Below, piece after piece: positions 17,784 through 27,753 of a stretch of DNA of 64,000 nt. How positions within the stretch are numbered: position 1 is the first letter of the stretch; every line of letters starts with the position of its first letter. The notes below the pieces were generated by a model. The model was not told the origin of the DNA, made no database searches, and saw only the letters and a list, made by a program, of their open reading frames with translations. The position numbers were made by a program, and so were the translations under genes. Source of the DNA: Desertimonas flava (GTDB taxonomy: Bacteria > Actinomycetota > Acidimicrobiia > Acidimicrobiales > Ilumatobacteraceae); NCBI RefSeq assembly GCF_003426815.1, contig NZ_QKYK01000024.1, forward strand, positions 1-64,000, given 5' to 3'.

Positions 17784-18556
17784 GCGCCGGGATGTCCTCC
17801 ACCACCTCCGACACGCTCGTCGAGGCGTTCCAGCGCGACGGCTACGTCGTCGTGTCCGGCCTGTTCAGCGACAGGGAGCTGGACGCCCTCGACACCGCCA
17901 TGGCCGCCCTCCAACGGGGCGTGGCCACGGGAGCGATCGACCGGGCCCGGTACGCCGGGGACTACCTCACGTCGGCGGCGCCCGGCGAGACGCTGCCGTT
18001 CGTCAACTACGTCAAGGACGTCACGACGCTGTCGGCCGAGGCCGATGCTGCGTTCACCCACCCGGTGCTCGTCGAGCTGATCCGGCGGGGTCTCGACGTT
18101 GACGACGTGTGGCGCTTCGGCGAGGAGCACGGCTCCCGGTTCGGCGTCGTGTACCAGGACTCGAGACCGGGTCAGGAGTCGGGGTACAGCAGGATCGGCT
18201 GGCACTCGGACCACCAGGCCTTCCCCAACTCCGACTTCTTCCCGTCCGTGGCGCTGACGCTCCACCTCGATGCCACGTCGCCCGCCAACGGCTTCCTGCG
18301 CGTCGTGCCCGGCAGCCATCTGTGGCCGACCGACGGGATGCCGCTCGGGTTCGAGAAGATCGCCGGCGAGGTGGCGGTGTACTGCGATCGCGGCGACGTG
18401 ATCCTCCACCACTGCGATCTCTGGCACTCGGCGGCGAGGGCGACCGAGGACCCGCCCGGTGGGATCCGCCGTCACCTCCGCGGCAGCTGGAACGCCGGCC
18501 GTCGCCCCGAGCCGGGCGAGGAGATCGAGGCGTTCAACAAGAACGCCGCTCGCTGA
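17780..18556 (+). CDS. Phytanoyl-CoA dioxygenase (PhyH)-family oxygenase
   Basis: A 258-residue Fe(II)/2-oxoglutarate enzyme of the PhyH family, the third such oxygenase at this locus but of a different subfamily from the two TauD-like ones. Triad residues are His142-x-Asp144 in GWHSDHQAFPNSDFF and His216 in LWHSAA, with downstream Arg residues that could bind 2-oxoglutarate. The GTG start makes a GTGA overlap with the binding-protein stop, so it is the last gene of the importer operon; an ATG at 17792 is also possible. Operon membership suggests it acts on the imported compound. Confidence 0.88.
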   Translation: MSAGMSSTTSDTLVEAFQRDGYVVVSGLFSDRELDALDTAMAALQRGVATGAIDRARYAGDYLTSAAPGETLPFVNYVKDVTTLSAEADAAFTHPVLVELIRRGLDVDDVWRFGEEHGSRFGVVYQDSRPGQESGYSRIGWHSDHQAFPNSDFFPSVALTLHLDATSPANGFLRVVPGSHLWPTDGMPLGFEKIAGEVAVYCDRGDVILHHCDLWHSAARATEDPPGGIRRHLRGSWNAGRRPEPGEEIEAFNKNAAR

Positions 18557-18598
18557 GTCGATGACGGGACCTAGCCTCCCGAGTACCGGGTGGTCGGG

Positions 18599-20008
18599 CT
18601 ATCGGCGCCGGGTTCCGGGTCCGAAGACGGGCGGTGGTGGCGTGGTGTAGGTCCGCCCGGTGGGGGTGGTGATCGTTAACGTGGGCGAGTTCGGATGGCC
18701 AGATGTGGAGCGTTTGGTGACGGTCCAGCCGGGGAGCTCCTTGATCTGGTTGTAGGAAGCGCACGCGAGTTGGCCGTTGGCGACGGCGGAGTCGCCGCTG
18801 CGCCGGTAGGGGTCGACGTGATCGAGCTCGAGGCCGTGGTCGGTGTCGCACACCGGCATACGGCACACGTTGGCGTCTCGGGCACGGATCCAGCGGGCGG
18901 CATGGGGATGGAACCGTCGGCGGTGCTGATCGACGGCACACACGGTGTCGTCGGCGGGGTCGGTGAGCAGTCGCCGCACCCAGACCTCCACTCCCGACCC
19001 CACCCCTGTGCTCGCGTCGGGTTGGTTGGTGATCGTGTCGAGGAACTCGCGGGCCCAGGCGGCGGGGATGGGGCCGTAGCCGGTGATGACGCCGGGTTCG
19101 GTGCCGGTGCCGAGGAGCGATTCGGCGGGGATGGTGATGTCGAATTCGATGTGCACACCGGGACGGTCGCGTCGTCCGGACAGCAGATCGACGAACATGT
19201 CGGCGCGCAATTGGTCGAGCGCCCGCTCGTCACCGTTGCTGCGCGCCTCGCGTGCAGCCCGGTCCAAGGTGCCGTAGGCGGCGACGCCGTCACGCATCGG
19301 CACCAGGCCGGTGATGCGAACCATGCCGTCGGCGACGGGCCGGATGGTGACACTGCGTTGTTCGGCGGCGCGAGCGTGGCGCTCGAGAAATCCGGCCTCG
19401 TCGAGCTCGATCGCCAGACGGCGGGCTGCGGATTCGGCTTTGCCGACACCCAACCCGACCAATTGGTGGGCGAGATCGGTGTCGACCCGGCGGGCCAACT
19501 CGTCGCACATGTGCTGACACTCGCGCACGACGACTGTGGCGACTCGTTCGGACACGTCCCCAGAGCGCAGCAGCCCCCCGAGGATCGGGGACCGGGCATC
19601 GAGTTGCCGGGCCAACCGCATGTCGGCCGCGGCGTGCTGCGGCGAGACCCGTCGAGCGAGGCCCAGTTCGTCGGAGACGCCGCGCCCGACCCACCGGGCA
19701 GGCACTCCCTGGTCGCGATGCTCGATGATCGTCGCGTCGGCGAACGCGACCGACACCTCGGCCCGCAACCCGGCCGCAGCGTTGACGATCCGTTCCAGCA
19801 GTGTCACCTGCTCAACCTGACCATCGGTGGTCGACGCTGGACCCATCGCGACGATCACACTCAGCATGTCGGACAACCGATCGACGAGTGCCTGATCGCC
19901 AGCCGGCAACGACGACCGCGATGTACGAGGCGGTGGTGGGTCTGGTGTCGGTGCTGGGGCCGTCGCGTACGCGGCGCCAGGGGGTGGGGAATCAGTCGAG
20001 TGCCACAT
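18599..20008 (-). CDS. DUF222 domain HNH endonuclease-like protein
   Basis: A 469-residue member of the DUF222/HNH family. The N-terminal two thirds are the alpha-helical DUF222 domain (for example RRVSPQHAAADMRLARQLDA). The C-terminal HNH module has CRMPVCDTDHGLELDHVDPY, with the His of the HNH motif, then ACASYNQIKELPGW. Relatives have a second Cys or His pair here (C-x-x-C/H); in this protein the last ligand is replaced by Tyr419, so the zinc knuckle may be impaired. The gene is flanked by a 600-base gene-poor stretch with a decayed glyA fragment, consistent with an unstable site. Confidence 0.85.
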   Translation of the reverse strand: MWHSTDSPPPGAAYATAPAPTPDPPPPRTSRSSLPAGDQALVDRLSDMLSVIVAMGPASTTDGQVEQVTLLERIVNAAAGLRAEVSVAFADATIIEHRDQGVPARWVGRGVSDELGLARRVSPQHAAADMRLARQLDARSPILGGLLRSGDVSERVATVVVRECQHMCDELARRVDTDLAHQLVGLGVGKAESAARRLAIELDEAGFLERHARAAEQRSVTIRPVADGMVRITGLVPMRDGVAAYGTLDRAAREARSNGDERALDQLRADMFVDLLSGRRDRPGVHIEFDITIPAESLLGTGTEPGVITGYGPIPAAWAREFLDTITNQPDASTGVGSGVEVWVRRLLTDPADDTVCAVDQHRRRFHPHAARWIRARDANVCRMPVCDTDHGLELDHVDPYRRSGDSAVANGQLACASYNQIKELPGWTVTKRSTSGHPNSPTLTITTPTGRTYTTPPPPVFGPGTRRR

Positions 20009-20420
20009 CGGGGCCTCCTCGCGGTCTGCTCACTTGCAGGGCGACGCATGTCGCCGATTCCCTCAGAAGACGATCCGACTCAGTGTCCGATCCCAGGACC
20101 CAGCGTTGCGGGTTCGGGGATCGGGGCCGAGCTCCACGGCTGGGCACGACATTCGATCCCGTCGAGGTCGTCCATCAATCTATCAGAGGCACGTTCTGTG
20201 AACCACTCATTTCTGCGATTTCTGCGGCATTGTCAGTCTCAGCCATCACATGCTGCCGACCGGACTCCTAACAAGGCAGAACTGGCATTCGCCTCTGGTC
20301 GAGACGTCGAGCGCCCGTGTTCGGAGAACGCGTGTCGGCCAGTGCAGACATCGACCGACCGACACGCTCGGAGCTACCGGAGTGCCACCGGTGACCAGTC
20401 GGACACCGCGGCGCAGGAGT
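20009..20420. other. Gene-free region
   Basis: No credible gene. Part of it, about 20170-20320, is less GC-rich than its surroundings and contains stops in several frames. A 9-bp stem (20330-20338 with 20359-20367, 20-base loop) is present but has no T-run. I see no tRNA, no insertion-sequence ends and no promoter I would defend. Confidence 0.5.
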
Positions 20421-20602
20421 CCATCGCATGGTGGCGAAGTTGATCTTGCGGGGGTAGGCCGAGTAGCCGGCGATCAACACGAGCGGCTTGAACTCGCGGG
20501 CAGAAGCGGCCACCTGGTCGTAGTCGAGGCGTCGATGCCCGAATGAGGCTGCACATAGGCGTGTTCCGCGCCGAACAGCGCTGTGGCGTGTTCGGCCGGA
20601 TC
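20421..20602 (-). pseudogene. glyA: Serine hydroxymethyltransferase fragment (decayed glyA)
   Basis: Two pieces of serine hydroxymethyltransferase are seen on the minus strand in different frames. The first reads [20 protein letters not shown] and continues SGIDA (to about 20528), matching the family's helix and substrate-site block. The second reads [20 protein letters not shown] followed by [14 protein letters not shown]. In intact enzymes of this subgroup about 80 residues lie between them, so an internal deletion and frame change at about 20526 are needed. N-terminal and catalytic Lys regions are absent. It begins 8 bases beyond the rpiR-like stop, so the rearrangement that placed that gene may have broken it. 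Confidence 0.8.
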
Positions 20603-20609
20603 GGGTGCC

Positions 20610-21470
20610 TCACGGCCCGTCGACGCCGCTCTCGACGAGGGCGAGCAAGGCCGGCGACACCGACGCGTCCGGGCCGATGGCGGCGGCGACGGCGAGGCGG
20701 ATCGCCTCCATCGTGGCGAACTGGACGACGGTGGAGATCGGCTGGCGGGGATGGGCCTCGCCGGTCGCCACCCCACCGAAGATCACGTTGTGGTCGGCAT
20801 GCTCGGCGGCGAGCGACCGCGAGAACGTGCTGACCAGGATGACGGTCGCCCCGCGCTCCCTGGCCACCCGGGCGACGAGGCGGGCGTGGCGATGGCTGCC
20901 CGTGAAGCAGACGACGATGCAGACGTCGCCCGGCGCGAGCGTGCTGGCGACGACGATCTGACGTTGGAAGTCGGTCGGGGACTCGACGGCGAGGGAGAGC
21001 CCGGCGAGACCGAGGGCGAGCGCCTCGCCGGCGGGGACCGACCACCCGTACGACACCACGGCGACCCGGCGGGCCGACGAGATCGCCACACCGACCGCCG
21101 CCACGACGGACTCGTCGATCGTCGACGCGGCGTGGACGAGCGCACTCGCAGCAGCGCGGAGGAAGGCCCCGGCCGAACCGTCGGCTTCGTCACCGTCGTC
21201 GGCGTCACCTGCTCCGGCCGCCTGGGCGTCGACCGCCAGCCGCATCACACACTCGCGGAAACCGGAGAACCCGAGTTGTTGGCACGTGCGCACCACGGTG
21301 GCGGGGGACGTGTCGGAGCGCTCGGCGATCTCACCGGCCGATGCCCGCGCCAACTCCTGGCTGGTCATGGCGAGCAGCACCTCGGCGACACGCCGCTGGC
21401 CGGGATGCAGCGAGGGCGCCGCGGCACGAACCTGGTCCCACGCCTGACCGAGCGTTGCTGACGCGTTCAT
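20610..21470 (-). CDS. MurR/RpiR-family transcriptional regulator
   Basis: A 286-residue regulator. The N-terminal helix-turn-helix (about residues 20-75) includes [20 protein letters not shown] and [23 protein letters not shown], the standard RpiR recognition region. The C-terminal SIS domain (about 120-270) starts [17 protein letters not shown] and would bind a phosphosugar or related phosphoester. It is divergent from an Ugp-like uptake operon and very likely controls it through the inverted repeat at 21546-21562. The ligand is unknown. Confidence 0.9.
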   Translation of the reverse strand: MNASATLGQAWDQVRAAAPSLHPGQRRVAEVLLAMTSQELARASAGEIAERSDTSPATVVRTCQQLGFSGFRECVMRLAVDAQAAGAGDADDGDEADGSAGAFLRAAASALVHAASTIDESVVAAVGVAISSARRVAVVSYGWSVPAGEALALGLAGLSLAVESPTDFQRQIVVASTLAPGDVCIVVCFTGSHRHARLVARVARERGATVILVSTFSRSLAAEHADHNVIFGGVATGEAHPRQPISTVVQFATMEAIRLAVAAAIGPDASVSPALLALVESGVDGP

Positions 21471-21545
21471 GGCGTCGCTCCGCGGACTTCAGCCTCGCTT
21501 CGACCCGATGTCACCACCCGTTCACCGTCCCCTGCTTCGATGTCT

Positions 21546-21562
21546 GTGAAACACAATTTCAC
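21546..21562. promoter_or_regulatory. Probable RpiR operator
   Basis: GTGAAA-CACAA-TTTCAC is a perfect inverted repeat with 6-bp arms. TGAAA(N5)TTTCA is the common form of RpiR-family sites. It lies 75 bases from the rpiR-like start and 75 from the binding-protein start, so one dimer could control both directions. A half-site-like GTTTCACG occurs at about 21589. Confidence 0.65.
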
Positions 21563-21637
21563 CGTAGCACCGCTCGACGGATCAGCGTTTCACGCCATCT
21601 CGGCCCCGGTCCCCCACTTCACGGAGCACTCCCCACC

Positions 21638-23032
21638 ATGTCACACCCTCCCGTCCCGCGCCGCCGACCCGACCGTCGGCACGTCAGCGCCGGCGCCGTG
21701 CTCGCCGGCGCGCTGGCCGCGCTCGCCACGACCGCGCCAACGGCTGACGCAGCCAGCGACGATCTCGCCATCGACCTCCCGGCAATCCCCGCCGGCACCG
21801 AGGTCGACATCTCGTTCGAGTCGTACAACTTTGCCATGGCCGGCGCCGGCGCCGACACGATGAACCAGCTCGTCGACGAGTTCGAGGCTGCGCACCCGAA
21901 CATCCACGTCGAACGGCGCACGCCGACCGACATGGCCAACTTCACGGCGAGCGTGCAACAAGAGATCGTCGCGGGCGACCCGCCGTCGCTCGCCCAGATG
22001 CTCTTCCAGACCGACCTCATCGTCAACCAGCTCGGCGCGCCGAGCTGGGACTCACTCCTCGGAGCAGAGGGCGTCGACGCCTACTTCGACGGGCGTCTCA
22101 CCGGCGACCACCCGGTTCACGACCGGGCCGCGGTGCTCGGGGACTACGGCGGCGAGACCTACCTGTTCCCCTTCGTCTTCTCCACGCCGACGCTGTTTCT
22201 CAACCGCACGCTGTTCGAAGCGGCCGGGCTCGACCCCGATGCCCCGCCGGCGACGTGGGACGAAGTCCGCGCCGCCGCCTCGGCGGTCACCGAACAGACC
22301 GAGGCCGACGGCATCTACGTGCAGTGCACAGGCGAGCCGACCACCGACTGGTGCTACCAGGGCATCGTCAAGTCGAACGGGGCGACGCCGATCAGCGCCG
22401 ACCTGTCGACGCTGGCGTTCGACAGCCCCGAGGCGATCGAGGCCACCGAGATGCTCGCCGGACTGGTGTCCGACGAACTGTTCCCCGACGTGGCCGGAGC
22501 GGACGCGACCGAAGCGTTCATCAACGGCGACCTCGCCATGATCCTCACCTCGTCAGTGCTGACGGGCTCGTTCCTCCCCGCGGCAGCGGCCAACGGGTGG
22601 CAGCTCGACGCCACCGGACTCCCGGCGTTCGGCGACCGGCCCGTCGTGCCGACCAACAGCGGTTCCGGTTTGGCGACGTTCGCCACCGACCCGCTCGAGC
22701 AGCGCGCCGCGTTCGAACTCGTCACGTTCCTCACGTCCGACCACGCGTACTCGATCATCACGTCGCAGATCGGGTACCTCCCGCTGCGCACCGGGATCGT
22801 CGACGAGCCCGACCTGCTCGGCCCCTGGCTCGAAGAGCACCCGTTCCTTCAGGACAACCTCGACCAACTCGATCACCTCGAACCCTGGCTGTTCCCGCCG
22901 GGAACGGAGGGGCCCCAGATCACCACGATCTGGCTCGACGCCATCAGCCAGGTCGTGTTCGACGGCGCCGACGCCGCCGCCACCCTCGCCGACGCCCAAG
23001 CCCGCGCCACCGACCTCATGCCCGGAAACTGA
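21638..23032 (+). CDS. ABC transporter extracellular solute-binding protein, family 1 (UgpB-like)
   Basis: A 464-residue binding protein. A signal peptide with basic start (RRRPDRRH) and hydrophobic core (VLAGALAALATTAPTADA) ends near residue 36; no lipobox Cys is seen. The mature protein has the family-1 features: NQLVDEFEAAHPNIHVE near the start, FPFVFSTPTLFLNRTLFEAA with the hinge region, and AFINGDLAMILTSS in the middle. This group includes glycerol-3-phosphate (UgpB) and sugar-binding proteins. It is first of an operon with a UgpC-like ATPase and UgpA/UgpE-like permeases interleaved with two phosphatase genes, so a phosphorylated cargo is plausible. Confidence 0.88.
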   Translation: MSHPPVPRRRPDRRHVSAGAVLAGALAALATTAPTADAASDDLAIDLPAIPAGTEVDISFESYNFAMAGAGADTMNQLVDEFEAAHPNIHVERRTPTDMANFTASVQQEIVAGDPPSLAQMLFQTDLIVNQLGAPSWDSLLGAEGVDAYFDGRLTGDHPVHDRAAVLGDYGGETYLFPFVFSTPTLFLNRTLFEAAGLDPDAPPATWDEVRAAASAVTEQTEADGIYVQCTGEPTTDWCYQGIVKSNGATPISADLSTLAFDSPEAIEATEMLAGLVSDELFPDVAGADATEAFINGDLAMILTSSVLTGSFLPAAAANGWQLDATGLPAFGDRPVVPTNSGSGLATFATDPLEQRAAFELVTFLTSDHAYSIITSQIGYLPLRTGIVDEPDLLGPWLEEHPFLQDNLDQLDHLEPWLFPPGTEGPQITTIWLDAISQVVFDGADAAATLADAQARATDLMPGN

Positions 23033-23046
23033 GAGGACCTCTCCCC

Positions 23047-23958
23047 ATGGCCAACCGCACCCACCGCATCGTCCAGATCACCGACACCCACATCGTCGAC
23101 GAGGGCGAAATGCTCTACGGCTCGGTCGACACCGCAGCCAACCTGCAGCACGCCCTCGAGACGGTCGCCGACAATGCCGAGGGTCTCGATGCCCTCGTGC
23201 TCACCGGCGACCTCGCCAACGACGGCTCCCCCGACGCCTACCGGCGGCTCCGAGCCATCGTCGACCCCGCTGCCGAACGGCTCGGCGTGCCCGTGTTCTA
23301 CGGCATCGGCAACCACGACCACCGCGACGCTTTCCGGAGCGGACTCCTCGACGGTGCCGCAGCGCCGGCGGGCACGCTGCCTGCGGGCACCGAGAGCGAC
23401 GGGCAGCGAGGCGAGCTCGCCCCCGTCGACTACGTCGTCGACCTCGACGGGCTGCGCATCGTGATGGTCGACTCGACCGTGCCCGGGTCCCATCGCGGCG
23501 AGTTGACGCTCGAGCAGCTCGGCTGGCTGGCGACGACGCTCGCCGAGCCGGCGCCCGCCGGCACGCTGCTGACGATCCACCACCCGCCGTTCAACACCGC
23601 CAAGCCGGAGACGGACGCGGTCGTCGATCTGATGGCCAGCGCGATGTTCGACGACTTCTCCGGGCTCGGCGAGGCCCTGCGCGGCACCGACGTGATGACG
23701 GTGCTCGCCGGGCACTACCACGAGCCGCTGGGCGGCCAGCTCGCCGGCGTGCCGGTGTGGGCCGGGCCGTCGACCGCGATGTCGCACGAGGTCGGCCCCG
23801 ACACGTTCCGCATCGTGCCGAGCAGCGGGTACAGCGTGATCGACGTCTTCGACGACCGCACCGTGGTGGCCAGGGCGATCAACTGCCTGCCCCGGCCGGT
23901 CCTGTTCGAGATGTCGATGGCCGACCTGCGCGAGCACATCGAACAGGCCGCCCACTGA
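23047..23958 (+). CDS. Metallophosphoesterase, CpdA/Icc/GpdQ-like
   Basis: A 303-residue calcineurin-like phosphoesterase. All metal motifs are present in order: QITDTHIVD (DxH), LTGDLAND (GD), YGIGNHDHRDAF (GNHD), LTIHHPPFN and LAGHYHEPLGG (GHxH). Class III members cleave cyclic nucleotides or glycerophosphodiesters. A GAGAGG ribosome site precedes the ATG, 14 bases after the binding-protein stop. No signal peptide is seen, so it should act in the cytoplasm on the imported compound. Its place inside an Ugp-like operon favours a phosphodiester substrate over cAMP; that is inference. Confidence 0.88.
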   Translation: MANRTHRIVQITDTHIVDEGEMLYGSVDTAANLQHALETVADNAEGLDALVLTGDLANDGSPDAYRRLRAIVDPAAERLGVPVFYGIGNHDHRDAFRSGLLDGAAAPAGTLPAGTESDGQRGELAPVDYVVDLDGLRIVMVDSTVPGSHRGELTLEQLGWLATTLAEPAPAGTLLTIHHPPFNTAKPETDAVVDLMASAMFDDFSGLGEALRGTDVMTVLAGHYHEPLGGQLAGVPVWAGPSTAMSHEVGPDTFRIVPSSGYSVIDVFDDRTVVARAINCLPRPVLFEMSMADLREHIEQAAH

Positions 23959-23959
23959 G

Positions 23960-25098
<1,139 letters not shown>

Positions 25099-25102
<4 letters not shown>

Positions 25103-25827
25103 GTCTCACGGACCTCGCCGATCGCCTGCTGCCACTCTCGGGTGTGTTCAACGCCCGCGACATCGGCGGCTACGACACGCCTGCAGGACCGGTCGCATGG
25201 GGCCGGCTGTTCCGCACCGCCGGCCTCGACCTGCTCGACGACGCCGACCGATCGCTGCTCGCCGAGCGAGCCGTCCGCACGGTGCTCGACCTGCGACGCG
25301 ACGACGAACGGACCGAACGTCCGAGCGCGCTCGGCAACCTGCCGGTCTCGGTGGTGCACATCTCGATCTCCAGCGGCGCACCGGCCGACTTCACCGAGAT
25401 CCCCGACCTCGACACCGTCTACCGCCAGATGGTGCGGTGCTCGGGTCCGGCGCTCGCGGCCGCCGTCACCGCTCTCGCCGAGCCCGAGGCCCTGCCGGCG
25501 ATCGTGCATTGCACCGCCGGCAAGGACCGCACCGGTCTGGTCGTGGCCTTCGTGCTCGTCCTGCTCGGCGTGGACGACGACACGGTCATCGCCGACTACT
25601 CGGCCAGCGCGAGCCTGCTCGGCCACGCCTTCGCCGACCGGCTCGCCGGCGTCGACGCCGAAGCCCTCGAGCGCCTCGCTCCGCTGCTCGGATCGCCCCC
25701 CGAGCTCATCAGCGCCGTGCTCGCCGAGATTCGCGACACCCACGGTGACGTCGAGCGGTTCCTCGTGCACCATGGCATGTCCGAAGACGTGCCCGGCAGG
25801 TTGCGCCGGGCTCTGGTCGAGCCGTGA
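25099..25827 (+). CDS. Tyrosine-phosphatase-family protein
   Basis: A 242-residue cysteine phosphatase of the family often annotated Y_phosphatase3. The P-loop IVHCTAGKDRTGLV has the catalytic Cys and Arg of the HCxxGKDRT signature, and FNARDIGGYDTPAGPV near the N-terminus is the family's NxRDxGG block. Homologues dephosphorylate phosphotyrosine, phosphoinositides or small phosphoesters. It overlaps the ATPase upstream and the permease downstream by 4 bases each, so it is a true operon member and probably acts on the imported substrate or its product after the metallophosphoesterase. Confidence 0.88.
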
Positions 25828-26807
25828 CGACGTTGGTGCTGGTGCCGGCGGTCCCGGTACCGGTTGCCGACGACGGCGCGGTCCACGACTCCACGGCGCT
25901 CGCCCGTCGCCGGCCGATGGCCACACGGGTCGCCGCCTATGCCATTCCCTACCTCCTGCTCGCCCCGGCCGCGCTGACCCTGGCGATCTGGACGTACCGT
26001 CCGTTGGCGTCGACGATCGGTCTGTCGTTCCACGACTGGAACCTGCTGCCGACGACACCGAAGGAATGGGTGGGGACGCGGAACTACGCCGAGATCCTGC
26101 GCCTCCCCGAACTGCGCAGGTCGCTCGGCATCACCGGCTGGATGATGCTGGGCCTGGTGCCGTTCACCCTGGTGATCCCCACCGTCGTCGCCCTCGTCAC
26201 CCACCGGATGGGCACGCGTTCGCGCAACCTCTACCGGGCCGCGCTGTTCGTGCCGGTGCTCATCACGCCGGTGGTCGCGGCGGCCGTGTGGCGCTGGCTG
26301 CTCAGCACGTCGGGCGGGGTGTACCAGCAGCCCCTCGAGTGGCTCGGTCGCGACCCGGTCAACTGGTTCCGAGACGCCCGCCCCGCTCTCGTCGCCGTCG
26401 TCCTGGTCGCCGGCTGGAAGATGCTTGGTTTCGCCACGTTGATGGTGTCGGCCGGGGTCTCCAGCATCGATCCGTCCTACCAGGAAGCGGCCTCGATCGA
26501 CGGCGCATCCGACCGCCGCATCCGCTGGCGGGTCACGCTGCCGCTGCTCTCACCGACGCTCACGTTCATGGGCCTGATGACGGTACTGCTCACGGCACAG
26601 TGGCTGTTCCCCTTGATCCAGCTCCTCACCCAGGGCGGCCCCGCCGGTGCCACCACCAACGTCTACTACCTGCTCTACACGATGGGGTTCACGAGCTTCG
26701 ATGCCGGCCGCTCGTCGGCCGCCGGCGTGCTGTTCTTCGCGGCGTTCGGGATCCTCGCCGTCGGGTGCTTGAAGCTGATGGACAAGCTCAGCTTCTACGA
26801 CGACTGA
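25824..26807 (+). CDS. ABC transporter permease, UgpA/MalF-like
   Basis: A 327-residue permease with about six helices, beginning YAIPYLLLAPAALTLAIWTY after a 35-residue cytoplasmic start. The EAA loop that docks on the ATPase is YQEAASIDGASDRRIRWRVT. TLPLLSPTLTF and IQLLTQGGPAGATTNVYYL are typical of the CUT1 class. GTG start overlaps the phosphatase stop. The partner permease follows after 52 bases. Confidence 0.92.
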   Translation: MTTLVLVPAVPVPVADDGAVHDSTALARRRPMATRVAAYAIPYLLLAPAALTLAIWTYRPLASTIGLSFHDWNLLPTTPKEWVGTRNYAEILRLPELRRSLGITGWMMLGLVPFTLVIPTVVALVTHRMGTRSRNLYRAALFVPVLITPVVAAAVWRWLLSTSGGVYQQPLEWLGRDPVNWFRDARPALVAVVLVAGWKMLGFATLMVSAGVSSIDPSYQEAASIDGASDRRIRWRVTLPLLSPTLTFMGLMTVLLTAQWLFPLIQLLTQGGPAGATTNVYYLLYTMGFTSFDAGRSSAAGVLFFAAFGILAVGCLKLMDKLSFYDD

Positions 26808-26859
26808 TGTTTCGACCGGTCCCCCTCCCGCTCGAATCCGACCGACAGGACTCGTTGAC

Positions 26860-27750
26860 ATGACTGCGACACTCACCCTCGTCGACGCCGCCACGGCGCT
26901 CGACACCTACCCGGATGCGCCGACGCAACCGTCGGCGCCGCCTCGCCGGCACCGGCGCTGGCGGGTCCACGTGGTGATGACGGCGATCGCCGTGTTCAGC
27001 TGCTTCCCCGTCTACTGGATGCTCGTCACCGCGCTCCGCGAGCCGGGCCACGAGTACGACCAGACCCCGATCCCGTGGCCGCCGTCGCTGGACAGCCTGC
27101 GGTACGTGTTCGACACGCTGCCGGTGTGGCGGATGCTCGGCAACACGATGGTGTTCGCCGTCGCCGTGACCGCGGCCCAGCTGTTCACCAGCCTCCTCGC
27201 TGCCTATGCGTTCGCGCGCTGGGAGTTCTTCGGCAAGAACCTGCTGTTCGCCGCGTTCCTGGCGACATGGCTCGTGCCGTTCCAGGTGACGATGATCCCC
27301 AACTACGTGTTGCTCTCCGAACGGCATTGGCTGGACTCGCTCGCCGGGATCGTCGTGCCGCAACTCGCCGGCGCCTACGGAGTGCTGATGCTGCGCCAGC
27401 ACATGAAGGGCTTCCCCACCGAGATCCTCGACGCCGCGCGCTTGGACGGCAAGGGTCCACTGACCACGCTCTGGCGCGTGATCGTGCCCAACATCCAGGG
27501 TCCGCTCACCGCCCTCGGGCTGCTGCTCTTCGTGACGGCGTGGAACGACTACCTGTGGCCGATGCTGGTGTTCCGCAACGCCGACTCGGTGATCCAAGTC
27601 GGTGTGCAGTCGCTCATCGCGTCGGAGGGCTCGAACAACTGGGGCGCCGTGATGGCGGCGTCCGCCCTGGCGTGCATACCGCTGCTCGTGCTGTTCGTCG
27701 TCCTGCAACGGCGCCTGATCGACGCCTTCGTGCGCTCCGGACTGAAGTAG
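26860..27750 (+). CDS. ABC transporter permease, UgpE/MalG-like
   Basis: A 296-residue permease with about six helices. FPVYWMLVTALREP is the usual MalG-class opening, and the EAA loop reads ILDAARLDGKGPLTTLWRVI. The long cytoplasmic N-terminus contains PPRRHRRWR. It pairs with the preceding permease and completes the importer. The gene ends three bases before the convergent glutathione peroxidase stop, leaving no room for a separate terminator. Confidence 0.92.
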   Translation: MTATLTLVDAATALDTYPDAPTQPSAPPRRHRRWRVHVVMTAIAVFSCFPVYWMLVTALREPGHEYDQTPIPWPPSLDSLRYVFDTLPVWRMLGNTMVFAVAVTAAQLFTSLLAAYAFARWEFFGKNLLFAAFLATWLVPFQVTMIPNYVLLSERHWLDSLAGIVVPQLAGAYGVLMLRQHMKGFPTEILDAARLDGKGPLTTLWRVIVPNIQGPLTALGLLLFVTAWNDYLWPMLVFRNADSVIQVGVQSLIASEGSNNWGAVMAASALACIPLLVLFVVLQRRLIDAFVRSGLK

Positions 27751-27753
27751 CGA

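Noticed and set aside
20330-20367. 9-bp stem as a terminator or attachment site
   Set aside because: Twenty-base loop, no T-run, no gene ends next to it and no integrase nearby.
20268-20513. 81-codon ORF with [15 protein letters not shown] as a functional small protein
   Set aside because: The block is an internal piece of serine hydroxymethyltransferase, flanked by unrelated sequence and a frame change; it is reported as a pseudogene.
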